Shown here piece by piece: positions 8,234 to 17,986 of a DNA stretch of 64,000 nucleotides; within the stretch, counting starts at the first letter, position 1; each line of letters starts with the position of its first letter. Under the pieces are notes generated by a model. The model ran no database searches. It saw nothing but the letters and a program-made list of their open reading frames with translations, and was not told the DNA's origin. The translations under genes and the position numbers were made by a program. Origin of the DNA: Rubrivirga marina (GTDB lineage: Bacteria; Bacteroidota; Rhodothermia; Rhodothermales; Rubricoccaceae); contig NZ_MQWD01000001.1 in assembly GCF_002283365.1 (NCBI RefSeq), positions 2,072,944 through 2,136,943 on the forward strand. Reading direction: 5' to 3'.

Positions 8234-9868
8234 ATGGACTTTTTTACTCTCCACGCCCTCGCCCGCGAGTGGGACGCCCGGCTGGCGGGCGCCGCCGTCA
8301 CGGAGGCGTGGACGCAGAGCCCGCGCGAACTGAGCCTCGGCCTGTCGGCCGACGGCGCCGCGACGACCCTTCGGGTCATCTGCGACCCGGCGCTCACCCT
8401 CGTCTTCCGCACCGACGGCGCGGCCCGCCAGCGCCGCAACACGGCCGACGTGCTCGACGGCCTCGGCGGCCGTGGGGTCGAGCGCGTCCGCACGGCCGAG
8501 CGCGACCGGCACCTCTTCCTCGATCTCGACGACGGGAGCCGCCTCCAAGTCGTCCTGTTCGGTTCGAGGCCGAACGTGCTCTGGGTGGACGCCGCGGACA
8601 CCGTCCGTGCCGCGTTTCTCGACGAAGACGATCACGTGGGAGAGTCCGCGCCCGAGCCGAGGCCGGCGCCCGCGGTCGAGTCGGCCGGGGCGTTCTCGGA
8701 GCGCTGGCGGGCCAACCGGAGGACCGTCGAGCAGGCCGTCGCCGGGGCCGTCCCCCTGTTCACGCGCGATCTCGCCGTCGAGGCCGTCCGCCGCGCGGGC
8801 CTCGACCCCGAAGCCCCACCCGAAGGTGCCGACCTCGGCGCGCTGTTCGAGGGAGTCGAGGCCTATCGCGACGCGCTCGCCGCGCCGGAGCCGGTCGTCT
8901 ACTGGCGCGGCCCCGTCGCCGAGGCGTTCTCGCTCGTCCCGCGCACCGACGTGCCGGAGACTTGGCGGGAGGAGCGGTTCGAGACGGTCGACGCGGCCCT
9001 CGGCGTATGGGCGAAGCGGTCGCTCGCCCAGCGGGCCTACAGCGCCGAGTACGGGCCACTCGAGAAGGCGCTCGCCGTCGCGGCCGGTCGCCGCCAGCGC
9101 TCGGCCGAGGCCATGCTCGACGAGCTGTCGCAGCCGTCGCGCGCCGGCCGCTACGAGACGTGGGGCCACCTCCTGATGGCGTCGGCGGCCGGGGAGGGGC
9201 CCGGGCGCGAGTCCGTTCGCCTCGACGACATCGTCGGAGGGACGGGCGAGGTCGAGATCCCGCTCGACCCGGCGCGGTCGTCCGTCGAGAACGCCGAGCG
9301 GTACTACGACAAGGCGCGGCGGACGCGGAAGGCGCGCGAGGCCGCCGAGCGCCGCTGGGCCGAGGTCGACGCCGAGGCGGAGCGGGCCGCCGACCTGCTG
9401 GCGCGCGTCCGCGCGACGGAATCGCTCGCCGACCTCCGCGCGCTCCGCGACGCTGAGGGGGCTGCCATCGACGCGCTCGTCGGCCAGCGCGCCGACGACG
9501 GGCCGGCCGAGCCGTTCCGCCGGTTCGCGCTGCCCGGCGGCTACGAGGCGCTCGTCGGGAAGCACGCGCGGGGCAACGCCCATCTCACGACGCGCGTGGC
9601 CAGCCCGCACGACCTCTGGCTCCACGCGCGCGGCGTCGCCGGCAGTCACGTCGTGGTCAAGCGGCCCGGCCGGTCGACCACGGTGCCCCCGGAGGCCGTC
9701 GCCGCGGCGGCCCGGCTGGCGGCGTGGTTCTCGACGGCGCGGACCCAGACCGTCGTGCCCGTGACCGTGACGGAGCGGAAGTACGTCCGCCCGATCAAGG
9801 GCGGCCCGCCCGGGCTCGTCCGCGTCGACCGCGAGGACGTGCTCGACGTGGAGCCGACCGCGCCCTAG
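8234..9868 (+). CDS. rqcH: RqcH/NFACT family ribosome quality-control protein
   Basis: A 544-residue homologue of RqcH/Rqc2/FbpA, which binds the stalled 50S-peptidyl-tRNA complex and adds C-terminal alanine tails. The N-terminal NFACT-N lobe begins MDFFTLHALAREWDARLAGA; a coiled coil of charged residues covers roughly 355-420 (YYDKARRTRKAREAAERRW); the C-terminal NFACT-R domain has SPHDLWLHARGVAGSHVV and RKYVRPIKGGPPGLV, both diagnostic. The ATG at 8234 is chosen because residues before it are antisense-like. Length is normal for the family. Its stop is followed by a hairpin shared with the convergent neighbour. Confidence 0.92.
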   Translation: MDFFTLHALAREWDARLAGAAVTEAWTQSPRELSLGLSADGAATTLRVICDPALTLVFRTDGAARQRRNTADVLDGLGGRGVERVRTAERDRHLFLDLDDGSRLQVVLFGSRPNVLWVDAADTVRAAFLDEDDHVGESAPEPRPAPAVESAGAFSERWRANRRTVEQAVAGAVPLFTRDLAVEAVRRAGLDPEAPPEGADLGALFEGVEAYRDALAAPEPVVYWRGPVAEAFSLVPRTDVPETWREERFETVDAALGVWAKRSLAQRAYSAEYGPLEKALAVAAGRRQRSAEAMLDELSQPSRAGRYETWGHLLMASAAGEGPGRESVRLDDIVGGTGEVEIPLDPARSSVENAERYYDKARRTRKAREAAERRWAEVDAEAERAADLLARVRATESLADLRALRDAEGAAIDALVGQRADDGPAEPFRRFALPGGYEALVGKHARGNAHLTTRVASPHDLWLHARGVAGSHVVVKRPGRSTTVPPEAVAAAARLAAWFSTARTQTVVPVTVTERKYVRPIKGGPPGLVRVDREDVLDVEPTAP

Positions 9869-9873
9869 CCCCG

Positions 9874-9909
9874 GCCGCCTCGGTCTCTCCACGGGTCGAC
9901 CGAGGCGGG
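9874..9909. terminator. bidirectional hairpin, CCGCCTCGG family
   Basis: Arms gccgcctcggtc (9875-9886) and gaccgaggcggg (9898-9909) pair at 11 of 12 positions across an 11-nt loop. It fills the 41-bp gap between the convergent rqcH stop (9868) and the propeller gene stop (9910), the expected place for a shared terminator. Confidence 0.65.
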
Positions 9910-10911
9910 CTAGTCGAGCGAGACGAACGCGAGCCCGTGGTTCGGGTTCATCGGCACCACGAGCTGGTTCGCGCCGGCGTCGTAGCACATCGACGCGGCC
10001 GTCGGGATGCCCCGCGCGATGAGCTCGGCGGGCTCCCCGGGGCGGATCCGGGAGACCCCGCCGTGGGCGATGCTGCTCACGTACGTCGTCCCGTCCGGGA
10101 GGATCACGAGCCCGTCGCCGCCCGCCTGTACGGCGTGCTGCGTCGTGACGAGCTCGCCAGACCGGGAGAACGTCAGCACCGCGTCGTCGCCGTAGTTGGC
10201 GACGACCAGGCGGCCCTGGGGGTCGAAGGCGATCCCGTTAGGCTGGACGAGCGGGGCGCCCTCGATGAGGACCGACGCCGCCCCGTCTGTGCCGATCCGC
10301 CAGACCCGGAACGTCGAGGCGTCAGGGTCCGGGCTGAGGTCGCCGGTCTGGGTGACGAAGACGGTCCCGTCGTCCGCCACCGCGACGTCGTTGAGCCAGG
10401 GGGCGCCGTCGACGCGGACCTCGCGGACGGGCGCGCCGGTCCGCGCGTCGAACTGGCGGATCACGCCCACGCTCGGGTCGTCGGGCCCGGTCCCCCCGTC
10501 GCGGTCGGCGATGGTGAGCACGCCGCCGGCGATCTCGCTCCCCAGCGGCTCGTTGAGCACGAGCGGCGGGGCGAGGCCCGCGCGCTGGTCCGGCCCCTGG
10601 ACCCCGATCCACCGGACCGTGTGGACCGACCCGTCGGAGCGGAGGAGCGAGACCCAGGCGTCGTTCGTCTGGACCGACTGCGGGGCGCCGCGGTTGGGGA
10701 CGACGATCAGGCCGCGCTCGGCGTCGTAGGCGCAGCTTTCGGCGCCGTAGATGGCCCCGAAGACGGTGACGTTCGAGGACGTCGCCTCGAAGGCCCCGTC
10801 CGCGTCGCGGACGCCCAGCGAGTCGCCGACGGCGTACGGCTGGGAGCCCTGCGCGAGCGCCGGGGCGGCGAGCGCGAGCGCGAGAAGTAGGGGAGCGGGT
10901 CGAGTCATCAT
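9910..10911 (-). CDS. exported SMP-30/NHL-like beta-propeller protein
   Basis: 333 residues with signal peptide MMTRPAPLLLALALAAPALA. The mature part consists of propeller-blade repeats typical of SMP-30/gluconolactonase/NHL proteins: APWLNDVAVADDGTVFVTQTGD, QPNGIAFDPQGRLVVANYGDD, GDGLVILPDGTTYVSSIAHG, SRIRPGEPAELIARGIPTAA. Substrate and activity cannot be told; secreted members may be lactonases or simple sensors. No T9SS tail is seen. The first or second ATG (10911 or 10908) could be used. It lies downstream of the aldo/keto reductase on the same strand, but a hairpin separates them, so co-transcription is unlikely. Confidence 0.8.
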   Translation of the reverse strand: MMTRPAPLLLALALAAPALAQGSQPYAVGDSLGVRDADGAFEATSSNVTVFGAIYGAESCAYDAERGLIVVPNRGAPQSVQTNDAWVSLLRSDGSVHTVRWIGVQGPDQRAGLAPPLVLNEPLGSEIAGGVLTIADRDGGTGPDDPSVGVIRQFDARTGAPVREVRVDGAPWLNDVAVADDGTVFVTQTGDLSPDPDASTFRVWRIGTDGAASVLIEGAPLVQPNGIAFDPQGRLVVANYGDDAVLTFSRSGELVTTQHAVQAGGDGLVILPDGTTYVSSIAHGGVSRIRPGEPAELIARGIPTAASMCYDAGANQLVVPMNPNHGLAFVSLD

Positions 10912-10928
10912 GGGGGGGCGGGGTTAGG

Positions 10929-10948
10929 CCGCCTCGGTGTCGAGGCGG
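10929..10948 (-). terminator. hairpin, CCGCCTCGG family, after the aldo/keto reductase
   Basis: ccgcctcg and cgaggcgg pair around the loop GTGT. It is 6 nt past the stop of the minus-strand reductase gene ending at 10955. Confidence 0.6.
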
Positions 10949-10954
10949 GGAGGG

Positions 10955-12010
<1,056 letters not shown>

Positions 12011-12215
12011 CTACCGCAGGAGCCGGGTGAACGAGAGCGAGGCCAGCGTCCAATCACTGCCCTCGCGGACATACACCTCCGTCACCTCGAACGGGTTCGT
12101 CACCTCGTTCCCGCCGACGACGGCGTCGAGCCGGATCGTGTTGAGCACGATGGCCGTCGTGCCGACGAACCGGACCGACGCCGCCTGGATCTCGGCGTGC
12201 TTGTAGTGGATCCCG
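12011..12215 (-). pseudogene. 3' remnant of a DUF4440/SnoaL-like (NTF2-fold) gene
   Basis: The last ~65 codons read [20 protein letters not shown], then NTIRLDAVVGGNEVTNPFEV and TEVYVREGSDWTLASLSFTR, which is the C-terminal half of an NTF2-like DUF4440 protein (strand, Trp near the end, LxFTRL tail). Upstream of about 12215 the frame turns into arginine/serine-rich nonsense, and the opposite strand there encodes a piece of an AraC regulator instead. The N-terminal half is therefore missing. An in-frame ATG at 12352 exists but would give a chimeric, non-family N-terminus. I read this as a deletion scar; a short expressed protein cannot be excluded. Confidence 0.6.
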
Positions 12216-12402
12216 CCGCTCCATTTCCAGAAGGAGGTCCGGCTCCAGGAGGCCCGGCGGCTCCTGCTAGAGGGTAACCTCGACGCGGCGACGGTGGGGT
12301 ACCGCGTGGGTCCAACGACCCGTCGCACTTCAGCCGGGACTCCAAGCGTCACTTAGGCGAGCCGCCGATCCAAGACGTCGCGCGGCTCCGCGAGCCCGCC
12401 GG
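12213..12402 (+). pseudogene. 3' remnant of an AraC-family regulator, frameshifted
   Basis: On the plus strand from 12219 the frame reads [20 protein letters not shown] followed by [11 protein letters not shown], the first half of the second helix-turn-helix of AraC/XylS regulators. After about 12310 the match continues in another frame ([28 protein letters not shown]), where the family has YxDPSHFSREFKRxFG. A one-base loss near 12310 explains the shift. No N-terminal domain or start codon is present, and the fragment begins where the NTF2-like remnant ends, so both genes were broken by one deletion or rearrangement. Confidence 0.6.
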
Positions 12403-12433
12403 CGCCGAGCCCGCCGACAGAGGGCGACCGGTC

Positions 12434-12453
12434 CCGCCTCGGCGCCGAGGCGG
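12434..12453. repeat. hairpin, CCGCCTCGG family, in the remnant region
   Basis: ccgcctcgg and ccgaggcgg form a perfect stem around a 2-nt CG centre. It lies just beyond the AraC remnant and may be the old terminator of that gene. Confidence 0.55.
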
Positions 12454-12472
12454 ACCGACCCGGCACAAACCA

Positions 12473-12507
12473 CGGCGGGGCCGAGCGACACGCGCCCGGC
12501 CCCGCCG
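12473..12507 (-). terminator. GC-rich hairpin after the M36 protease gene
   Basis: cggcggggccg (12473-12483) and cggccccgccg (12497-12507) pair perfectly over 11 bp with a 13-nt loop, 26 nt beyond the stop of the minus-strand gene ending at 12534. Its stem differs from the CCGCCTCGG family. Confidence 0.6.
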
Positions 12508-12533
12508 ATGAGCCTTCCAGGGCCCGAAGGGCC

Positions 12534-15509
12534 TTAGCGGATGACCGTCATCTGGCGCGTGGCGACGAAGTCGCCGGCCTCGAGGCGGTAGACGTAGGTC
12601 CCGCTCGCGAGGCGGCTCACGTCGACGGTGGCCTGGTGGAAGCCGGCGGCATACTGCCCATCGGCGACCTCAGCGACGGCGCGGCCCATCACGTCGTAGA
12701 CGACGAGGCGGACGCGCGCGGCCTCCGGCAGCGCGAACGAGATCTCAGCGGAGCCGCCGCTGGCCGGGTTCGGAGCGCTCTGGTCAAGCGCGAACTCGGA
12801 CGGGAGGTCGCCGGCTTCGAGACCGGCCGTGACGCCGAACTCGGTGAGCGACGCCGTCGTGCCCGGGTACTGCTCCAGGATCCGGCTGGTGAAGCCGTCG
12901 GCGAGGTCGAGCAGGTACTGCTCCTCCTCGTCCGTGAGCCGGCGGACGCCGATGGTCCGGACGCTCGCCGAGAACGCCTCGACGCGGTTGAGCGCGATGG
13001 CGGGCCGCGGGCGGGCCGCGTCGAGCCGCGCCTGCGCGATCGTGATCTTGGCGATGAGCTGGGTCGCCTGCCCGTTCGTGATCGCGCCGGACGCCTTGAG
13101 GGCATTGACGGCGTCGATGATCATGGACGACGTGCTGCACGACGTCGGGAGGTCGAACGCCTCCGTCCCGTCGAGCCGGTCGTAGTAGGCGCCCTGGTCG
13201 GCGCTGGCGCCGAGGCCGCGGCGGGAGAACGCATCCCAGATGAGGCACTGGTTCGCGCCGCCCGTGATGGCCACGTCGGCCGTGAGGATGGCGTCGCGGC
13301 CGTCGACGAAGCCCGGCCGGCACGGCTGGATCTTCAGCCCCTCGGTCACGAGGGCGAGGGCGAGGTTGTTGCCGCCGGTGCCGGTGTAGACGTCGGGGTC
13401 CCAGCCGTGGCGGTCGACGAGGGCGCGGGTCATGTCCCAGGCCATCGAGGCCCACACGAAGCCGACGCCGTGCGGCGCCGAGGCCGTCTTGATGTAGTCG
13501 TACGTGGCCGGGTTCGTGCCGAAGCTCGTGCTGTAGCGGTAGGGGCGGATGCCCTGGCCCGTCGTCGGCTCGAAGTTGAGGTACGTCCCGATCCCGCGGC
13601 CGTCGGTGTTCGTGTCGGTGAGGAGGAGCGCGTAGTAGTCGCTCCAGCCCTCGCCCATCTGCTCGCTCGTGAACGGCACGCCCCCGACGGTGTAGTTCGT
13701 GGCGAGGCAGCTCGTCGTGGCGGGCCCGCCCGTGAGGCGGTTCGAGATGCCGTGGCCGTACTCGTGGACGATGACGCCGTTGTCGAAGTCGCTGTCGCGG
13801 TTGAGCACGCTCTGGCCGAGGTTCCGGACGGTCGCCGCGGTCGGGAGGGCGGCCACGAGGGCGGCCCCGGTCACGTTGGAGATCATGCCGGCCGGGATCA
13901 CGACCGTCGCGTCGGCGCCGCCGAGCGTGCCGGGGTTGCCCGGGGCGTTGTTGATGACGATCGCGCCGAGCGCGCCGGCGTCCTGGGCGTTCTTGACCTT
14001 GATGGTGAAGGCGCAGGACCCGCGGTAGACGAGGGCAAACTTGCCCGCGACCTCGGCCGCGTTGACGAGCGGGCCGCACCCCTCGTTCGGGAGCGCCGTC
14101 CCGTCGTTGACGAGCGCGACGTCGAGCGTGACGCCGGTCGTCGGGAACGGGACGCCGAAGGCGGCGGCGCTCATGACGTCGGTCGTCGTGCCGAACGAGA
14201 TCTCGTTGACGAGCGCGGTGCCCCAGACGTACATCTGCATGCGGGGCGCGGAGCCGTCGACAGGGGTCGAGAAGTTGGCGTTGTTCGTGCCGGAGTAGTC
14301 CTGGGTCTGGGCGTTGACGGCGTCGTTGCCGGCGCCGAAGCCGGTCGTGTTCGTCGCCTGGAAGTTGCCGGAGGGCTCGTCGAAGCCGTAGAACCAGGCC
14401 ACGTCGTGGACGATGTTGTTCCAGTAGAACAGGTTGGTCACGGCCGCCGGGCGGTAGGCGTCGGGCGACTGGACGCCCGGGTCGAAGGCGAAGTCGAAGA
14501 GGAGGCTCGGGCCGCCCTCGGCCTCGGTCCCCGGCTCGATCCCGTCGGGGGCGAGGAGGTCGAGTCCGGCGTGGACGTTGTTGCCGCGCGTGATGGTGAA
14601 GGACGTCGAGCCGTTGTTGTGCCAGCCGAGCGGGGAGGCCGTCGCGTTGACGCCGGTCGCGAGCGTGCGGAGGTCGGTGTAGGGGTCGCCGCCGTGGCTC
14701 GGGCTCTCGACGGCGCCGGCGTAGACGCGGTACTGCGCGCTGGCGCCGGAGACGCCGGCCTGGGCGCCGATCGTGGCCGTGCCCGTGAGCCGGGCGAGGT
14801 CGACGAGCGTCGAGCTCGAGGCGGGCGACACGGGCGCGACGACGGCCCAGCCCTCAGGGAGGTGGTCGTCGGCGGCCCAGTGGTCCTCGTCGGTCAGGCT
14901 GCCCGTGCCGAGGATGGCGCCGGAGCCGGCGTCGACGGCGACCTGCCAGAGGCGCTGATCTTCGGGCGTCGAGAGGTCGACGAGCCACGCGAGCGTCGTT
15001 GGGCCGCCGATGGCGGGCACGTACCGGAGCCGCGCGAGGATGTCGTCGGAGGCGAGGTCGCTGCGGAAGACGACGCCCTCGCCGAGGCCGCGGAAGTCGC
15101 GGGCGACCTCGAGCGTCGGCGAGAAGCCGAGCGAGGACGCGGCCGTGCGGACGGCGGCGTCGGCGGACAGCACGCGGGCGCCCTGGGCGGTGCGGCCGAC
15201 GTTGGCGACGGCCCGGCTGTTGGCCGAGAGCACGCGGCCGGCCCGGTCGACGGCGACGTTGACGATCCCGTCGTGGACGGGGACGCCGCCGAGCGTCTGC
15301 TGGAAGTAGACGTGCGTGACGCCGGAGACGCGGCTCACGGACTGGTGAGCGACGGCGAGGCCGTCCAGGTCGCCGGCGGCGAGGCCGAGCCGGCCCGCGT
15401 TCTGGCGGACGTAGAGGCCTGCCGCGTCGACGGCGGACTGGGCGACTGCGGCGGAGGCGGTCAGGAGGACGAGGGCGCCGAGGGCGGCGAGAGAACCCAA
15501 ACGGGTCAT
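12534..15509 (-). CDS. exported M36 (fungalysin-type) metalloprotease with PA domain and T9SS sorting tail
   Basis: 991 residues from the ATG at 15509 (MTRLGSLAALGALVLLTASA, signal peptide); an upstream in-frame ATG at 15701 would precede it with non-secretory sequence. A fungalysin/thermolysin propeptide (~30-200, VTHVYFQQTLGGVPVHDGIV) is followed by the M36 catalytic region, in which a PA domain (~470-560, FALVYRGSCAFTIKVKNAQD) is inserted. Zinc motif HEYGHGISNRL is near residue 580, with the downstream glutamate motif GEGWSDYYALLLTD. The last ~80 residues are a T9SS type A sorting domain (LVVYDVMGRAVAEV...GTYVYRLEAG). It is predicted to be exported through the outer membrane and activated by propeptide removal. 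Maturation and substrates are unknown. Confidence 0.93.
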   Translation of the reverse strand: MTRLGSLAALGALVLLTASAAVAQSAVDAAGLYVRQNAGRLGLAAGDLDGLAVAHQSVSRVSGVTHVYFQQTLGGVPVHDGIVNVAVDRAGRVLSANSRAVANVGRTAQGARVLSADAAVRTAASSLGFSPTLEVARDFRGLGEGVVFRSDLASDDILARLRYVPAIGGPTTLAWLVDLSTPEDQRLWQVAVDAGSGAILGTGSLTDEDHWAADDHLPEGWAVVAPVSPASSSTLVDLARLTGTATIGAQAGVSGASAQYRVYAGAVESPSHGGDPYTDLRTLATGVNATASPLGWHNNGSTSFTITRGNNVHAGLDLLAPDGIEPGTEAEGGPSLLFDFAFDPGVQSPDAYRPAAVTNLFYWNNIVHDVAWFYGFDEPSGNFQATNTTGFGAGNDAVNAQTQDYSGTNNANFSTPVDGSAPRMQMYVWGTALVNEISFGTTTDVMSAAAFGVPFPTTGVTLDVALVNDGTALPNEGCGPLVNAAEVAGKFALVYRGSCAFTIKVKNAQDAGALGAIVINNAPGNPGTLGGADATVVIPAGMISNVTGAALVAALPTAATVRNLGQSVLNRDSDFDNGVIVHEYGHGISNRLTGGPATTSCLATNYTVGGVPFTSEQMGEGWSDYYALLLTDTNTDGRGIGTYLNFEPTTGQGIRPYRYSTSFGTNPATYDYIKTASAPHGVGFVWASMAWDMTRALVDRHGWDPDVYTGTGGNNLALALVTEGLKIQPCRPGFVDGRDAILTADVAITGGANQCLIWDAFSRRGLGASADQGAYYDRLDGTEAFDLPTSCSTSSMIIDAVNALKASGAITNGQATQLIAKITIAQARLDAARPRPAIALNRVEAFSASVRTIGVRRLTDEEEQYLLDLADGFTSRILEQYPGTTASLTEFGVTAGLEAGDLPSEFALDQSAPNPASGGSAEISFALPEAARVRLVVYDVMGRAVAEVADGQYAAGFHQATVDVSRLASGTYVYRLEAGDFVATRQMTVIR

Positions 15510-15916
15510 GAGGCAACGGGGAAGAGGGTAGGCGCCTCCCCACCCCACGCCTGGACCGTGGTTCTGGTCACCAGACAGGGGCGGAAGAGGCTGCGCACGA
15601 AAGCGCGGGGCGGCGAGCGCCGTGGACCTCCCTGGGGGACCTCGCCACGCCACAACGCGCGGTGGGTCCGGGCCCCAGTCGGGGGGCGCTATGTACGCCA
15701 TTTTTTCTCATGTGCAAGGACGCCCGGCACGGGGGAGGGCACAAATTTTTTCCACGCCGGGATGACAGCGCTTCCACACCGGACGGCGGCGGACCGAGAC
15801 CACCTCTCTGGGTTACGAGGAGACTGGCCGTCCCCGCCTCGGGGACGCTGAGGTGGGACGCCGGCGGTCAGAAGCGCCCGTAGCTTCTCGGGCCCCTCTG
15901 CCCAGCCCCTCTTCCC
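15510..15916. other. 407-bp divergent intergenic region
   Basis: No credible gene is seen between the M36 protease start and uppP. It holds two short AT-rich tracts unusual for this genome (a T6 run near 15701 and AAATTTTTT near 15744), a 7-bp hairpin cgtcccc/ggggacg at 15829-15847, and a TAGCTTC box at 15881. These are candidate promoter or UP-like elements for the two flanking genes; which belongs to which is not clear. Confidence 0.5.
15881..15887 (+). promoter_or_regulatory. TAGCTTC -7-like box before uppP
   Basis: TAGCTTC preceded by GCCCG, 29 nt before the uppP ATG. The same CCCGTAGCTTC string occurs before the gene at 44484 and, on the minus strand, before the enoyl-CoA hydratase. Confidence 0.4.
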
Positions 15917-16795
15917 ATGACGTGGTGGCAAGCCGCCCTCCTCGGCCTCATCCAAGGCCTCGCCGAGTTCCTCCCGATCTCGTCCTCCGGCCACCTCGTC
16001 CTCGGCGAGTACGTGCTGGGGCTCGACACCGGGGCGGCCAACGACGTCACGTTCGAGGTGTTCGTCCACTTCGGGACGGCCCTCTCCATCCTCGTGGTCT
16101 ACCGGCACCGGATCTGGCGCATCCTCCGCGACGCGGCCGGCGCGCTCGCGACGCCGAGCGCGTGGGCCGAGGCCGTCCGCCCCGGTCGGATCGAGCGGGC
16201 GCGCGGCGACGAGATCGATTACGAGCCGCAGCCCTCGGGCGGACCGATCCCGTCGCTCCGCGTGGCGCTCTACGTCCTCATCACGATGGTCCCGACGTTC
16301 ATCGGCTACCTCCTGTTCGAGGAGGCGCTCGAGGCCCTCTTCGGCGACCCGCGGTTCGTGTGCGGCGCGCTCCTCGTGACCGGCGTGCTCCTCCTCCTGA
16401 CGCGCCTCCGCCCGGACCCCGACGGCGTCCTCTCCCCGGGCAAGGCCCTCCTCGTCGGCATCGCCCAGACGTGCGCGCTCATCCCCGGCATCAGCCGCTC
16501 GGGCTCGACCATCTGCACGGCCATCTACCTCAACGTCGACCGGAAGGAGGCGGCGGACTTCTCGTTCCTGATGCTGCTGCCGGTCGTGCTCGGGGCCACG
16601 CTCCTCAAGACGCTCGACATGATCGAGGTCGGGATGACGGTCGAGGCGGTGCCGCTGGCGGTCGGGACGCTCGTGGCGTTCGCGTCGGGCATCTTCGCGA
16701 TCCGGGCGGTCCAGGTGCTCGTGCAGCGCCAGTCGCTCCAGTACTTCGCGTACTACTGCTTCGCCATCGGCATCGCGGGGCTGATCCTCATCTGA
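15917..16795 (+). CDS. uppP: undecaprenyl-diphosphate phosphatase
   Basis: A 292-residue inner-membrane enzyme (BacA/UppP family) that recycles undecaprenyl pyrophosphate to the monophosphate carrier used for peptidoglycan and other wall polymers. Diagnostic motifs are present: ALLGLIQGLAEFLPISSSGH near the N-terminus (catalytic Glu and Ser-rich loop), HFGTALSIL, and the second conserved loop PGISRSGSTI. Eight or so hydrophobic segments can be seen. Length is slightly above the usual 265-280 because of a hydrophilic insert around residues 70-105 (PGRIERARGDEIDYEPQPSG). It is a single-gene unit. Confidence 0.96.
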   Translation: MTWWQAALLGLIQGLAEFLPISSSGHLVLGEYVLGLDTGAANDVTFEVFVHFGTALSILVVYRHRIWRILRDAAGALATPSAWAEAVRPGRIERARGDEIDYEPQPSGGPIPSLRVALYVLITMVPTFIGYLLFEEALEALFGDPRFVCGALLVTGVLLLLTRLRPDPDGVLSPGKALLVGIAQTCALIPGISRSGSTICTAIYLNVDRKEAADFSFLMLLPVVLGATLLKTLDMIEVGMTVEAVPLAVGTLVAFASGIFAIRAVQVLVQRQSLQYFAYYCFAIGIAGLILI

Positions 16796-16961
16796 CCCGG
16801 CGGCTGGCGGGTGGCCCGGGGCGGGCAGGATTCCTCAGTCGCTCGACCCCGGAACGAACGGAGGTCGACTGCGCCGGGTGGGCAGGCGACTCCGTCGCTC
16901 GCGGTACGCGACGCGCGGAGTCACCGGGCCGCCCGGCCTCCTACCACCAGCCAGATATACC

Positions 16962-17960
16962 ATGTTCGTGCAGAGCCACCAGACGCCGGCGTCCGAGCCG
17001 GAGGGCCGCGGCGTTGACCTCTGGATGCGGCGCCAGGTGTCTGAGAAGCTGCTCGGGCGGGGCGGAATCATCGGGCGTCGCTACATCGGAGGGACGGACG
17101 CGGATCGAGAGCGCTACGCGAGGTGGGTCGAGCGGTGGGACGCCCCCGACCTCGCGCGGCGCACGGAGATCGCGCGCGCGCTGCAGGGCGGCCCGTCCGA
17201 CCTCGTCGACCGGAGCAAGGGGTTCGCGACGTTCGAGCCGGGGCGGTTCGCCCACACAACGGAGGTCGTCGAGGCGGCTCGTGCGTTCCTGCGCGACGCG
17301 GACCCCGTCCGGGCCAAGGTGGCGCCCGCGAAGCCCCAACTCTATACGCGGCTCCTGCCGCGAGAGGAGGTCACATTGGACTCGCCGTTCCTCCGCTTCG
17401 CGCTCCAGCCGGCGGTGCTGGAGGCGATCGCGGCCTACATGGGCGCCGTCCCCATCCTCCACGATGTCGACCTCTGGTACTCCGTGAGTCCCAACACCGA
17501 CTCGTTCACGAACAGCCAGCTCTACCACTGCGATTGGGAGGGGCTAACGCAAGTCCGCCTGCTCGTCTACGTCAACGAGGTGAAGCCCACCGACGGTCCG
17601 TTCGTCGTCGTCGAAGCCGAGCGGTCGAAGGAGGTCCGAGAGCGGGTGGGGTACACGTTCTTCCGGGACGGCGCCGACCAGTACGGTCGTGTGCCGGATG
17701 AGGAGGTCTACGCGGTCGTCGACGAGGGGCAGACGCACCAACTCGACGGTCCGGAGGGGACGGTCGTCGTCGTGGACACCGCGCGGTGTCTCCATTACGG
17801 CAGCCGGGTCGAGCGCGACGCGTCGAGGACGTTGTTCGCTTGCCAGTTCCTCGCGCCCACGTCGTTCGTGCGCCCCCTTCGCCCGGACCTCCGCGCGACC
17901 TACCGCTCCCTGGCCACGCCCGCCCTCCCCGAGTTGGAGGCGCTCGTGCTCGGTGCGTAG
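16962..17960 (+). CDS. putative phytanoyl-CoA dioxygenase-like Fe(II)/2-oxoglutarate oxygenase
   Basis: A 332-residue protein starting at the ATG at 16962; earlier in-frame sequence lacks a plausible start. The jelly-roll core appears in the C-terminal two-thirds. YHCDWEG (~190) supplies the H-x-D pair and TARCLHYGSR (~280) the distal His plus a likely oxoglutarate-binding Arg, the usual arrangement of PhyH-type oxygenases. LLVYVNEVKPTDGPFVVVEA is a typical strand pair of that family. Substrate cannot be inferred. It stands alone, convergent with the beta-lactamase gene with 26 bp between stops. Confidence 0.7.
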   Translation: MFVQSHQTPASEPEGRGVDLWMRRQVSEKLLGRGGIIGRRYIGGTDADRERYARWVERWDAPDLARRTEIARALQGGPSDLVDRSKGFATFEPGRFAHTTEVVEAARAFLRDADPVRAKVAPAKPQLYTRLLPREEVTLDSPFLRFALQPAVLEAIAAYMGAVPILHDVDLWYSVSPNTDSFTNSQLYHCDWEGLTQVRLLVYVNEVKPTDGPFVVVEAERSKEVRERVGYTFFRDGADQYGRVPDEEVYAVVDEGQTHQLDGPEGTVVVVDTARCLHYGSRVERDASRTLFACQFLAPTSFVRPLRPDLRATYRSLATPALPELEALVLGA

Positions 17961-17986
17961 CCCGGTGCGATCCCGGCGTCCGACGG

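Noticed and set aside
12100-12345. Minus-strand frame overlapping the two remnants
   Set aside because: Proline/arginine/serine-rich with no family; only the frame ending at 12011 has NTF2 character.
15689-16108. Minus-strand frame opposite the uppP start
   Set aside because: Antisense of a clear membrane protein; composition is that of a shadow frame.
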